This document shows positions 37,476 through 45,306 of a stretch of DNA of 64,000 nucleotides, in pieces. Position 1 is the stretch's first letter; each line of letters opens with the position of its first letter. The position numbers and the translations under genes were made by a program. The notes under the pieces were generated by a model. That model was not told the DNA's origin and searched no databases. It saw nothing but the letters and a program-made list of their open reading frames with translations. This DNA is from an uncultured Lachnospiraceae bacterium (GTDB lineage: Bacteria > Bacillota > Clostridia > Lachnospirales > Lachnospiraceae). The DNA lies in NCBI GenBank assembly GCA_900550475.1, contig URSA01000007.1:1-64000 (forward strand), in the 5' to 3' direction.

Positions 37476-38246
37476 ATGGGTAAGGTAATTGCGGTTGCAA
37501 ACCAAAAAGGGGGAGTTGGAAAAACCACAACTTCTATTAATTTATCTGCTGCACTTGCAGAAAAAGGAAAGAAAGTATTAGTGATCGATACAGATCCTCA
37601 GGGAAATACCACCAGTGGATTCGGTGTTGAGAAGAATGATTTGGATAATACAATTTACGAATTGATTCTCGGAGAATGTTCTATTCAGGATTGTATTCTG
37701 AAGGATGTCATTAAAAATGTTTCGATTCTTCCCTCCAATGTCAATCTGGCAGCAGCGGAGATTGAGTTGATCGGTGTCGAAAAGAAGGAATACATATTGA
37801 AGAATGAGGTTGACTGGATTAAGGATCAGTATGATTTTATAGTGATTGACTGTCCGCCTTCCCTGAATGCACTGACAATCAATGCTTTGACAACAGCGGA
37901 TAGTGTGTTGGTTCCCATTCAATGTGAGTATTACGCACTGGAGGGATTAAGCCAGTTGATCCATACGGTAAATCTGGTAAAGGAAAGACTGAATCCTGAA
38001 TTGGAGATGGAAGGTGTTGTCTTTACCATGTTCGATTCCAGAACAAATCTGTCCATGCAGGTGGTGGAAAATGTAAAGGGTCATTTGAATCAGACTGTAT
38101 ATAATACGATGATTCCCAGAAATATCAGACTTGCGGAAGCACCCAGCTACGGTATGCCGATTCATCTGTACGATCCGAAATCAGCGGGGGCGGAAGCGTA
38201 CATGAATCTTGCCGACGAAGTGATCAAGCACAACAAACAAAAGTAG
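37476..38246 (+). CDS. parA: Chromosome-partitioning ATPase ParA/Soj
   Basis: 256 aa with the deviant Walker A KGGVGKTT at about residues 11-18, DTDPQGN and Walker B FIVIDCPPSL. It binds DNA nonspecifically as an ATP dimer and is controlled by ParB; in Bacillus it also controls DnaA. It lies 13 bp before parB. Confidence 0.97.
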   Translation: MGKVIAVANQKGGVGKTTTSINLSAALAEKGKKVLVIDTDPQGNTTSGFGVEKNDLDNTIYELILGECSIQDCILKDVIKNVSILPSNVNLAAAEIELIGVEKKEYILKNEVDWIKDQYDFIVIDCPPSLNALTINALTTADSVLVPIQCEYYALEGLSQLIHTVNLVKERLNPELEMEGVVFTMFDSRTNLSMQVVENVKGHLNQTVYNTMIPRNIRLAEAPSYGMPIHLYDPKSAGAEAYMNLADEVIKHNKQK

Positions 38247-38259
38247 AAGGAGAAAGAGT

Positions 38260-39171
38260 ATGGCAGCGAGAGGGTTAGGAAAAGGATTAGGCAAAGGGTT
38301 GGACGCTTTGATTCCACCCAGTCCGGTTGTTGAGAAAGCAGAGAAGGGCGAGCAGAAGAAAAATGATCTGCAGCAGGGGCCTGTAACATTCGTTAAAATT
38401 ACAAAGGTTGAGCCGAACAGGGAGCAGCCCAGAAAGAATTTTGATGAGGATGCACTTCTGGAACTGGCGGATTCCATCAAACAGTATGGTGTGATTCAGC
38501 CGATTGTGGTGCAGGACAGAAAGGATCACTATGAAATTATCGCCGGAGAGCGTCGTTGGAGAGCAGCAAAGCTTGCAGAATTGAAGGAAGTTCCGGTTAT
38601 TATCAAGAATTATACGGAACAGGAAATTGTAGAGATCTCCCTGATCGAGAATATCCAGAGAGAGGACTTAAATCCCATCGAAGAGGCGCAGGCATACAAG
38701 CGTCTGCTCACAGAGTTTAACCTGAAACAGGATGAGGTAGCAGAGCGGGTATCCAAGAGCAGAACGGCTGTTACCAACTCCATGCGTCTGTTGAAGCTTT
38801 GCGATGAAGTACAACAGATGGTAATCAACGATATGCTGAGTACCGGACATGCGAGAGCGCTTCTTGCCATTGAAAATCCGGAGGAGCAGTACACCATTGC
38901 ACAGCAGGTTTTTGATGAAAAGCTCAGTGTGCGTGATGTGGAGAAGCTGGTAAAAAATCTGCATAAGCCCAGCAAGACGAAGAAAAAGCTGGATGATAAG
39001 GCACTTGAAATTATCTACAAGGACATCGAGGACAAGCTGCAACAGGCATTGAGTACAAAAGTATCCGTGACTTCCAAGGGTGATGGTGCGGGAAAACTGG
39101 AAATCGAGTTTTTCAGCCATGACGATCTGGACAGATTAATGGATCTTTTATTGACGGAGAAGACAAGATGA
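38260..39171 (+). CDS. parB: Chromosome-partitioning protein ParB/Spo0J
   Basis: 303 aa. It begins with the ParA-activating basic N-terminus (RGLGKGLGKGLDALI). The CTPase/clamp motif is in GERRWRAAKLAEL, followed by a helix-turn-helix that reads the nearby parS sites and a C-terminal dimer domain. Its stop overlaps the next gene (ATGA). Confidence 0.97.
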   Translation: MAARGLGKGLGKGLDALIPPSPVVEKAEKGEQKKNDLQQGPVTFVKITKVEPNREQPRKNFDEDALLELADSIKQYGVIQPIVVQDRKDHYEIIAGERRWRAAKLAELKEVPVIIKNYTEQEIVEISLIENIQREDLNPIEEAQAYKRLLTEFNLKQDEVAERVSKSRTAVTNSMRLLKLCDEVQQMVINDMLSTGHARALLAIENPEEQYTIAQQVFDEKLSVRDVEKLVKNLHKPSKTKKKLDDKALEIIYKDIEDKLQQALSTKVSVTSKGDGAGKLEIEFFSHDDLDRLMDLLLTEKTR

Positions 39172-39680
39172 CAAGCGAATTATTTACGAAGATGGGATGG
39201 GCAAAGCTGGATATCGGTTATCTTTTCATTGGGATGGCGGTGTGTATTCTTATTTTGCTGATTCTGTTGATTTTTCAGATTAACAAGACAACCAAGCTGA
39301 AGAATCGTATCGATAAATTTACAACCGGCAAAGAAGGCAAGAGTCTGGAGAAGGATATTGTTGCACTGTATGAGGACAATAAATTTCTGAGGATCAACGT
39401 AGATAAAAACAAAAAAGATATCCGGACTTTATACAAGAACATGGAATCTGCTTTTCAAAAAGTGGGCATTGTAAAGTATGATGCATTCCAGCATATGGGA
39501 GGACAGCTCAGTTTCTCCCTGGCGCTTCTGGATGAGAATAACAACGGATTCGTTTTAAACTCGGTTCACAGTACGGAAGGCTGCTATACTTATACAAAGG
39601 AGATCAAGAAGGGAGTATGTGCCATTTCACTTGGTAAAGAAGAGGAGCAGGCTCTTTCCATGGCAATGGGAGATGAATAA
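39168..39680 (+). CDS. DUF4446 membrane-anchored protein
   Basis: 170 aa. One membrane helix (about residues 20-40) is followed by a coiled region and the DUF4446 core (VGIVKYDAFQHMGGQLSFSLALLDENNNGFV). It is translationally coupled to parB and to the HD-GYP gene (each overlap 1-4 bases). The family commonly sits here in clostridia; its function is unknown. Confidence 0.88.
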   Translation: MTSELFTKMGWAKLDIGYLFIGMAVCILILLILLIFQINKTTKLKNRIDKFTTGKEGKSLEKDIVALYEDNKFLRINVDKNKKDIRTLYKNMESAFQKVGIVKYDAFQHMGGQLSFSLALLDENNNGFVLNSVHSTEGCYTYTKEIKKGVCAISLGKEEEQALSMAMGDE

Positions 39681-40726
39681 TGCGTTGTGTAACATTGGAG
39701 AAATTGACAGGAAAAGAAACACTGGCAAGGGCGATACTGTCGGAGGATTACGCCACAATCCTGCCGGCAGGTGCAGTTCTGAAACAGGAGTATGTTGCGA
39801 AACTCAAGGAATTGGGGATAGAAAAAGTTTATATTGAGGACACCGACTCCATGGCAAAGGAAGTCGTCATACTTCAGGCGGAGATGGAGGATCACGTAAA
39901 GGAAAAGATACGTGATATTCTGGAACGCCATACTTATCATCACAACGAGGAGCTGGCACAGCTTTGCGAGACAGCGGACAATGTGATGAGCAAGATCACC
40001 GAGGAAACGGATGTGCTGGAACAGGTGTATGATATCAAAGAGCGGAGTGCCGACATATACGAACATTCCCTCAGCATCTGCACACTGGCAATCCTGATTG
40101 GACTAAAAAGGAAGCTGCCTCAGGAGGTGGTACACGATATCGGCGTAGGATGTCTGCTGCATGATATCGGTCTGAGATATCTGGCAAGATCTTATCAGAA
40201 TGCAGAATTGTCCGCACTTTCCGAGGGTGATATGACAGAATATAAGAAACATCCGGTTTACGGATATTCTGCCCTCAAGGATGAATCATGGATATCTGAT
40301 ATAAGCAAGAGCATCATCCTTTACCACCATGAGAGGATTGACGGATCCGGTTATCCGCTCCATGCCTCCAAATTGTCGGAGCCGATCCAGATTGTGAATG
40401 TCTGTGATGCGTTTGACGAGATGATCTGCGGGATTGGATGTAAAAAGGTGAAGGTGCATGAAGCAATAGAATACTTAAAGACCTTTAAAAATATTAAGTT
40501 TAATGGTACAATAGTAGACGTGTTTTTGCAGTTTACCGCCGTATATCCGGTCGGAACTAAGGTTCTCACCAATGAGGGAGAGATCGGGACCGTGATCCGG
40601 CAGAACAAGGATTTCCCGGACAGACCTGTGCTTCGCATTATCGTGGACAAGTCGGGGAAAGAAAAAGATGAAACCAAGGATCTGGTAAAGGTAAACCATG
40701 TATTTATTGAAAAGGTTATGGACTAA
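39680..40726 (+). CDS. HD-GYP domain protein, probable cyclic-di-GMP phosphodiesterase
   Basis: 348 aa. A small N-terminal domain (about 1-60) is followed by an HD-GYP domain. Metal-binding His/Asp are seen in YEHSLSICTLAI, CLLHDIGLRYL and YHHERIDGSGYPL, and the last holds the GYP-type motif. It probably hydrolyses c-di-GMP. No GGDEF or EAL gene is in the window, so its link to the partition genes is only positional. Confidence 0.88.
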   Translation: MRCVTLEKLTGKETLARAILSEDYATILPAGAVLKQEYVAKLKELGIEKVYIEDTDSMAKEVVILQAEMEDHVKEKIRDILERHTYHHNEELAQLCETADNVMSKITEETDVLEQVYDIKERSADIYEHSLSICTLAILIGLKRKLPQEVVHDIGVGCLLHDIGLRYLARSYQNAELSALSEGDMTEYKKHPVYGYSALKDESWISDISKSIILYHHERIDGSGYPLHASKLSEPIQIVNVCDAFDEMICGIGCKKVKVHEAIEYLKTFKNIKFNGTIVDVFLQFTAVYPVGTKVLTNEGEIGTVIRQNKDFPDRPVLRIIVDKSGKEKDETKDLVKVNHVFIEKVMD

Positions 40727-40743
40727 TAAAAGGAGGTCTACAC

Positions 40744-42027
40744 ATGATAGACATTAAATTTTTAAGAGAGAACCCGGATGCAGTCAGGGAGAATATCAAA
40801 AAGAAATTTCAGGATGCAAAGCTTCCCCTTGTGGATGAAGTGATCGCGCTGGATGCGGAGAGCAGAAAGACCCAGCAGGAAGCGGACGAGCTGCGTGCAA
40901 ATAAGAACAAGATCTCCAAGGAGATCGGAGGATTGATGGCGCAGGGCAAGAAAGAGGAGGCCGAAGCAAAGAAGGCTGAGGTTGCCGCACAGTCCAAGCG
41001 TCTGGCAGAGCTGGAAGCAAAGGAGCCGGTGCTGCAGGAGAAGATCACAAATATCATGATGAAGATTCCTCAGATTATTGATCCTTCCGTTCCCATTGGA
41101 AAAGACGACAGCGAGAATGTGGAGATCACAAAATACGGCGAGCCCGCAGTACCGGATTTTGAGGTTCCCTACCATGCAGATATTCTGGAAAAGATTAACG
41201 GACTTGACAAGGACAGCGCCGGAAGAACCAGCGGAAACGGTTTCTATTATCTGATGGGAGATGCGGCGAGAATCCATTCCGCAATGATCAGCTACGCAAG
41301 AGATTTTATGATCGATAAGGGATTTACCTATTGCATCCCTCCTTTTATGATCCGCAGCAATGTGGTGAACGGCGTTATGAGCTTTGACGAAATGGAAGCA
41401 ATGATGTATAAGATCGAGGGCGAGGACCTGTATCTGATCGGTACATCCGAGCATTCCATGATCGGTAAGTTCAAGGGTCAGATTGTGAACGAGGCAAGTC
41501 TTCCCATCACCATGACCTCCTACTCTCCCTGCTTCAGAAAAGAGGTAGGTTCCCACGGAATCGAGGAGAGAGGTGTATATCGTGTTCACCAGTTTGAAAA
41601 GCAGGAGATGGTTGTGTTATGTAAACCTGAGGAGTCCATGGACTGGTACAACAAGATGTGGTCGTTTACGGTAGAGTTTTTCAGAAATCTGGACATTCCC
41701 GTGCGCACGCTGGAGTGCTGTAGCGGAGACCTTGCCGATCTCAAGGTGAAATCCTGTGATGTGGAGGCATGGAGCCCCAGACAGAAGAAGTATTTCGAGG
41801 TTGGTTCCTGCTCCACACTGGGCGATGCGCAGGCAAGACGTCTCGGCATCCGCACAAAGGGTGAAAATGGTACTTACTATGTGCATACATTAAATAATAC
41901 AGTATTGGCAACGCCGAGAGGTCTGATCGCGTTCCTGGAGAACAACGTGAACGAGGACGGAAGCATCCGTATCCCGGAGGCATTGAGACCTTATATGGGC
42001 GGCAAGGAACTGATCACCTGCAAATAG
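40744..42027 (+). CDS. serS: Seryl-tRNA synthetase
   Basis: 427 aa, the usual length. The N-terminal tRNA-binding coiled coil (about 30-100, QQEADELRANKNKISKEIGG) is followed by the class II core with motif 2 (SPCFRKEVGSHG) and the serine-binding motif 3 region. AGGAGG precedes the start, 17 bp after the HD-GYP gene. No T-box leader fits in that gap. Confidence 0.98.
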   Translation: MIDIKFLRENPDAVRENIKKKFQDAKLPLVDEVIALDAESRKTQQEADELRANKNKISKEIGGLMAQGKKEEAEAKKAEVAAQSKRLAELEAKEPVLQEKITNIMMKIPQIIDPSVPIGKDDSENVEITKYGEPAVPDFEVPYHADILEKINGLDKDSAGRTSGNGFYYLMGDAARIHSAMISYARDFMIDKGFTYCIPPFMIRSNVVNGVMSFDEMEAMMYKIEGEDLYLIGTSEHSMIGKFKGQIVNEASLPITMTSYSPCFRKEVGSHGIEERGVYRVHQFEKQEMVVLCKPEESMDWYNKMWSFTVEFFRNLDIPVRTLECCSGDLADLKVKSCDVEAWSPRQKKYFEVGSCSTLGDAQARRLGIRTKGENGTYYVHTLNNTVLATPRGLIAFLENNVNEDGSIRIPEALRPYMGGKELITCK

Positions 42028-42066
42028 TGGGAGCAGGGAAAAGAAAAAGGAAAGAAGGTGAGATCC

Positions 42067-42957
42067 TTGCATAAATATATGAGAGCAATCGGCTTTAGCA
42101 GCTTTCCCAACAGAAAAGCGCTGAAGAAGCTGCTTACGGAAGTAGTGGTCAATTCCACCGAGAGAGCTTACACAACCGGACCGGATGGAATATTGATAGG
42201 TGAGTTCCGCAAGGATTTTGCCGAAAATATGGGTATCGCTGTCTGCGGAGAGTTTGATGAGGAGGATGACGACAAGTTCATCTATGATTACTACTATCCT
42301 TATCTCCGGGGAACAGGCGTCACCACCACGGAGGATGTCTCCGTGGAGCGTCACGCAGAAAAAGAATCCTATGCCGGTGTGTGCGATGATATAAAGGTGG
42401 GCGTGTCCCTGATCTTTTATCTGCAGAACCGCATCCCTTATGTGAAGGCACAGGCGCAGGGCAAGCTGCCGATCAGAGGCACGACCCTGACGCTTTCCGC
42501 ACTGTCGGTCAAGGGAACGGTGATGATGCCGATCCAGAAAAACGAATACCAGCGCAAAAAAATCCAAAAGGAATCCCGAAACAGAAACAACCTGATCGCC
42601 GCCGCCAGACGGGGCGACGAGGACGCAATCGAGACGCTCACTCTGGAGGACATGGATATGTATACTACCATATCCAAGAAGATTCAGAAGGAGGATGTCT
42701 TTAGTCTGGTCGACACCTACTGCATGCCCTACGGCGTGGAGTGCGACCAATATTCCATTCTGGGCGAGATCACTTCCTGCAGAACCGTGAAAAACCGCCT
42801 GACAGGAGAGGATATCTACCAAATGACGGTCTACTGCAACGAGCTGTCCTTTGATCTCTGCATCAACACGGCGGATCTCTACGGCGAGCCGGAAGTGGGA
42901 AGAAGATTCAAAGGAATCATCTGGCTTCAGGGATTCATCAACTTTCCGGAGATATAG
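42067..42957 (+). CDS. DUF3881 family protein
   Basis: 296 aa matching the Lachnospiraceae-type DUF3881 pattern (LHKYMRAIGFSSFPNRK, AVCGEFDEE, YYPYLRGTGVT, VERHAEKESYAGVCDDIKVG). TTG 42067 is preferred as the start because homologues begin at this place and AAGGTG lies 6 bp upstream; a GTG at 42058 is the alternative. The protein is cytoplasmic and of unknown function. Confidence 0.85.
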   Translation: MHKYMRAIGFSSFPNRKALKKLLTEVVVNSTERAYTTGPDGILIGEFRKDFAENMGIAVCGEFDEEDDDKFIYDYYYPYLRGTGVTTTEDVSVERHAEKESYAGVCDDIKVGVSLIFYLQNRIPYVKAQAQGKLPIRGTTLTLSALSVKGTVMMPIQKNEYQRKKIQKESRNRNNLIAAARRGDEDAIETLTLEDMDMYTTISKKIQKEDVFSLVDTYCMPYGVECDQYSILGEITSCRTVKNRLTGEDIYQMTVYCNELSFDLCINTADLYGEPEVGRRFKGIIWLQGFINFPEI

Positions 42958-42997
42958 CAGGAGTATAGCATAACGGAAGCATAGCCGTTTTTAATCA

Positions 42998-43026
42998 TTG
43001 ACGGGTATCTCCGTTTTTGCTATAAT
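42998..43026 (+). promoter_or_regulatory. Promoter of tRNA-Arg
   Basis: TTGACG (42998-43003) and a perfect TATAAT (43021-43026) are 17 bp apart, 20 bp before the mature tRNA. Confidence 0.85.
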
Positions 43027-43045
43027 CTTTCATGCAGGGTTATGG

Positions 43046-43117
43046 GTTCCCATAGTTAAATGGATATAACAAGCGCCTCCTAAGCACTAGTTGTGGGTTC
43101 GATTCCCGCTGGGAACA
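43046..43117 (+). tRNA. tRNA-Arg (anticodon CCU)
   Basis: 72 nt. The acceptor GTTCCCA pairs with TGGGAAC, the D arm contains AGTTAAATGGATATAAC, and the anticodon loop is CTCCTAA. The T arm GTGGGTTCGATTCCCGC is perfect. One C-A mismatch appears in the anticodon stem. CCA is not encoded. It strongly resembles Bacillus tRNA-Arg(CCU). Confidence 0.95.
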
Positions 43118-43146
43118 TTCGCGTAAGCTATAAGCCGTGCAAAGAG

Positions 43147-43199
43147 AGACAATACGACTCGAGTGAGTTACTCACCACGAAGCGGATTGTCTTTTTTTA
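43147..43199 (+). terminator. Terminator after tRNA-Arg
   Basis: AGACAAT (43147-43153) pairs with ATTGTCT (43186-43192), enclosing a smaller GTGAG/CTCAC hairpin, and seven T follow. Confidence 0.85.
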
Positions 43200-43321
43200 T
43201 TGCGATAATATCAGTGCTTATGGGGACGTTTACAGCGAAAAAGCTTGACATCTGGGGCGGCGGTAAAAAAAGTAATAACTTCCAATTTGCCCGGCAATGA
43301 AAATTGGGACCGACTTGCCTG

Positions 43322-43420
43322 AAGGGTACAGAAGCACAAAAACTGCTTTCTGTACCCTTGAAAAACCGGATTTTGCTTGCTGGACGGGTACAGGAAAGCA
43401 AAAGAGCTTGTCTGTACCCG
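43322..43420. repeat. Second locus of the 62-bp hairpin repeat (two units)
   Basis: Two 36-bp inverted repeats at 43323-43358 (AGGGTACAG/CTGTACCCT) and 43385-43420 (CGGGTACAG/CTGTACCCG) start exactly 62 bp apart, the same period as at 11.1 kb. The linker read on the minus strand (GCAAAATCCGG in its middle) resembles the plus-strand linkers of the first array, so this copy is inverted. Confidence 0.88.
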
Positions 43421-43480
43421 TGGCAACTCTCAGGCTATGAATTCTTTGCTTGAGGAAAAAGGAAACAATTCTTAATAAAT

Positions 43481-43507
43481 TCGTGGGTCTGGTTCCCGCC
43501 GGGAGCA
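43481..43507 (+). repeat. Degenerate copy of the 3' end of tRNA-Arg(CCU)
   Basis: 21 of 27 bases match the T arm and acceptor 3' strand of the tRNA at 43091-43117. The copy stands in the same orientation and is also followed by a terminator. It could be a decayed tRNA duplicate or the far attachment site of a lost integrated element. Confidence 0.6.
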
Positions 43508-43513
43508 ATCGAC

Positions 43514-43552
43514 AGAAGCAGTAATGATTGGGGAAATTGTTGCTGCTTTTTC
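43514..43552 (+). terminator. Terminator after the tRNA-like relic
   Basis: AAGCAG (43516-43521) pairs with CTGCTT (43543-43548) and a T run follows. Confidence 0.55.
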
Positions 43553-43707
43553 ATATTAGAAAAATAATGTATATGTGAAAGTTTTTTTGAAATATGATCA
43601 TATTTTTTAATATCAATTTTTTTTCGATTCCAATGGTAATTTTCATTGACATACGGTATAATTATCATTAACATTCAAAAGAACATTATTTGTCAGGAGG
43701 ATACAAA

Positions 43708-44412
43708 ATGGATAAGGAAAAGAGAAGCAAAGATCAGATTATTGAAATTATTGTAGCGGTCTTGCTGGGTGTTACTGCACTGGCGACTGCATGGGCATCA
43801 TGGATCGGGTCGCTCCATGGCGGCAATCAGGCGACGAACTATACTACGAGCAACAATCTGTCAGCAGAGGGCAATTCGGAGTGGAACGAAGCATCCCAGA
43901 TGCTTATGCAGGACATGATGACTTGGAACACGATTAGTGATATCTATATTGACATGGCTTATGCAGAAGAAAAAGGTGATGAGTTGGAATATGAAAAGTT
44001 GTCCTACAAGTATGACACATTACTCTATGACAACTGCACCGAGGATTTTCAGGCAGCTATCGAGTGGGCGCTTTCACAGGAGGAATGGACATCGCCCTTT
44101 GAGTATACATATGAAGATGGGACGACCTATCGGGATTCCTATTTTGACAATGCCCGTGAGGTTATTGCGGAAGCAGATCAGATGCTGGAACAGGGAAAAG
44201 CTGACAACACGAACGGAGATGCCTTCAATCTGGTGACAGTCATTTATTCGGTTGTGTTGTTCCTGCTTGGTATTGTCGGTGTATTCAAGAACCTGCCAAA
44301 CCGGATCGCAATCCTTGGTGTTGCAGCTGTAGGTTTCTTAATCGCAACAATTTACATGTTTACGATACCTATGCCGACGGGATTTTCCCTCATGTCTTTC
44401 TTTAGGCACTGA
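43708..44412 (+). CDS. Three-helix membrane protein of unknown function
   Basis: 234 aa. One membrane helix near the N-terminus (about 10-35, IIEIIVAVLLGVTALATAWASW) is followed by an acidic soluble domain of about 130 residues (YAEEKGDELEYEKLSYKY) and two C-terminal membrane helices. AGGAGG precedes ATG 43708. The layout resembles DUF4337-type proteins, but I cannot confirm this. It starts an accessory stretch after the tRNA gene. Confidence 0.6.
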   Translation: MDKEKRSKDQIIEIIVAVLLGVTALATAWASWIGSLHGGNQATNYTTSNNLSAEGNSEWNEASQMLMQDMMTWNTISDIYIDMAYAEEKGDELEYEKLSYKYDTLLYDNCTEDFQAAIEWALSQEEWTSPFEYTYEDGTTYRDSYFDNAREVIAEADQMLEQGKADNTNGDAFNLVTVIYSVVLFLLGIVGVFKNLPNRIAILGVAAVGFLIATIYMFTIPMPTGFSLMSFFRH

Positions 44413-44490
44413 ATAAAGTAAAAAGTGATCTTATGCGCCATTCCAATCTGCTTATTGGTGCAAATATAAAATGAAACAGGAGGTTTTCAT

Positions 44491-44877
44491 ATGGGATTTG
44501 GAGAAATGATGGGCGTGAAAAACGTCAAGCTGGAATTGAAAGGAAATTATGCCACTTTGGAGGAACTCTTAGGTGCGATGAAGGACGTCAAGTTTGAGGC
44601 GGGCGTTCCCGAACTTACAAAGCACGGCATTGGCTCTGTGATTGTATTCCCGCCGGTTGACCGCAACAACCAGGTCTGGATTACAGGTGCAAAGGGGAAG
44701 TTTACCATCATGCGCAGTTCAGAGGTGGCAGGGCTTGGAAATATGGCGAAGAACGCGGCGCTTGACGCTTTAACTGATGGATGGAGCAGCGTGAGCGGTG
44801 CCTTCGGAAGCAAGAAAAAGCGCTGCATGGAATTGGTGGATATTACCGCCAAAGAAATGGAAGCAGCAGGGATTTAG
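44491..44877 (+). CDS. Conserved-looking hypothetical cytoplasmic protein
   Basis: 128 aa starting MGFGEMMGVKNVKLELKG after an AGGAGG site. It is a compact mixed alpha/beta protein without membrane segments; Gly and Lys rich parts include SVIVFPPVDRNNQVWITGAKGKF. No family is recognised. It follows the membrane protein by about 80 bp and may share its transcript. Confidence 0.55.
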   Translation: MGFGEMMGVKNVKLELKGNYATLEELLGAMKDVKFEAGVPELTKHGIGSVIVFPPVDRNNQVWITGAKGKFTIMRSSEVAGLGNMAKNAALDALTDGWSSVSGAFGSKKKRCMELVDITAKEMEAAGI

Positions 44878-45075
44878 AGCCTATTTGGATCGTTTGTCGG
44901 ACCTGTCCATGGTATGGGAAAGTCCGGCAAGCAAATTTGCCGGAACGAAAAACAGATAAGCAGATTGGAATGGTGCATAATTAATTTTCTTATTATGACA
45001 TGGATTTACAGGAAAGCCGGTAAAATCAGGGCTTTCCTTTTTTGTCCGGCTCGGAAAATGGAATTGAATTGCCTC

Positions 45076-45118
45076 AAGGGTACAGGAGAAGGAAAAGTAC
45101 GATCTGTTCCTGTACTAG
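45076..45118. repeat. Decayed single copy of the GGGTACAG hairpin repeat
   Basis: AAGGGTACAG (45076-45085) is intact while the right arm reads CTGTACTAG (45110-45118). The upstream flank (GAAAATGG then GAATTGCCT) resembles the flank before the 43.3 kb copy, so this is a mutated member. Confidence 0.6.
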
Positions 45119-45132
45119 AAGCTTTGCAAAAA

Positions 45133-45273
45133 ATGTCGGACAATGAAAGCTTTGAGGTAATAAAAGCTATCATTATTGCGGTGCTTGTCTTGCTGGTGTT
45201 GAAGAAATGCGGCGTCAAGATTATCAGAGCGCTTGGCGTAGGATATATGCTGTTTTTGTGTTATGATAGATAA
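45133..45273 (+). CDS. Possible small membrane protein
   Basis: 46 codons (MSDNESFEVIKAIIIAVLVL and onward) with one strong helix and a second hydrophobic segment near the C-terminus. The ribosome site is weak (AGAAG). The frame is also open upstream through the repeat, which is probably chance. The rest of 44878-45306 shows no gene. Confidence 0.3.
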   Translation: MSDNESFEVIKAIIIAVLVLLVLKKCGVKIIRALGVGYMLFLCYDR

Positions 45274-45306
45274 CAACTATAAAAGAAATAAAGTGAGGGC
45301 ACCCGG

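Noticed and set aside
40727..40743. T-box leader before serS
   Set aside because: Only 17 bases separate serS from the preceding gene and no specifier hairpin or T-box sequence fits.
43657..43662. TATAAT with nearby TTGACA before the 43708 gene
   Set aside because: The two elements are only 5 bp apart, so they cannot form one sigma-A promoter; either could be chance in AT-rich DNA.
44914..45273. 119-codon frame as one protein
   Set aside because: Its first two thirds run through the decayed hairpin repeat and lack a ribosome site; only the last 46 codons look protein-like.
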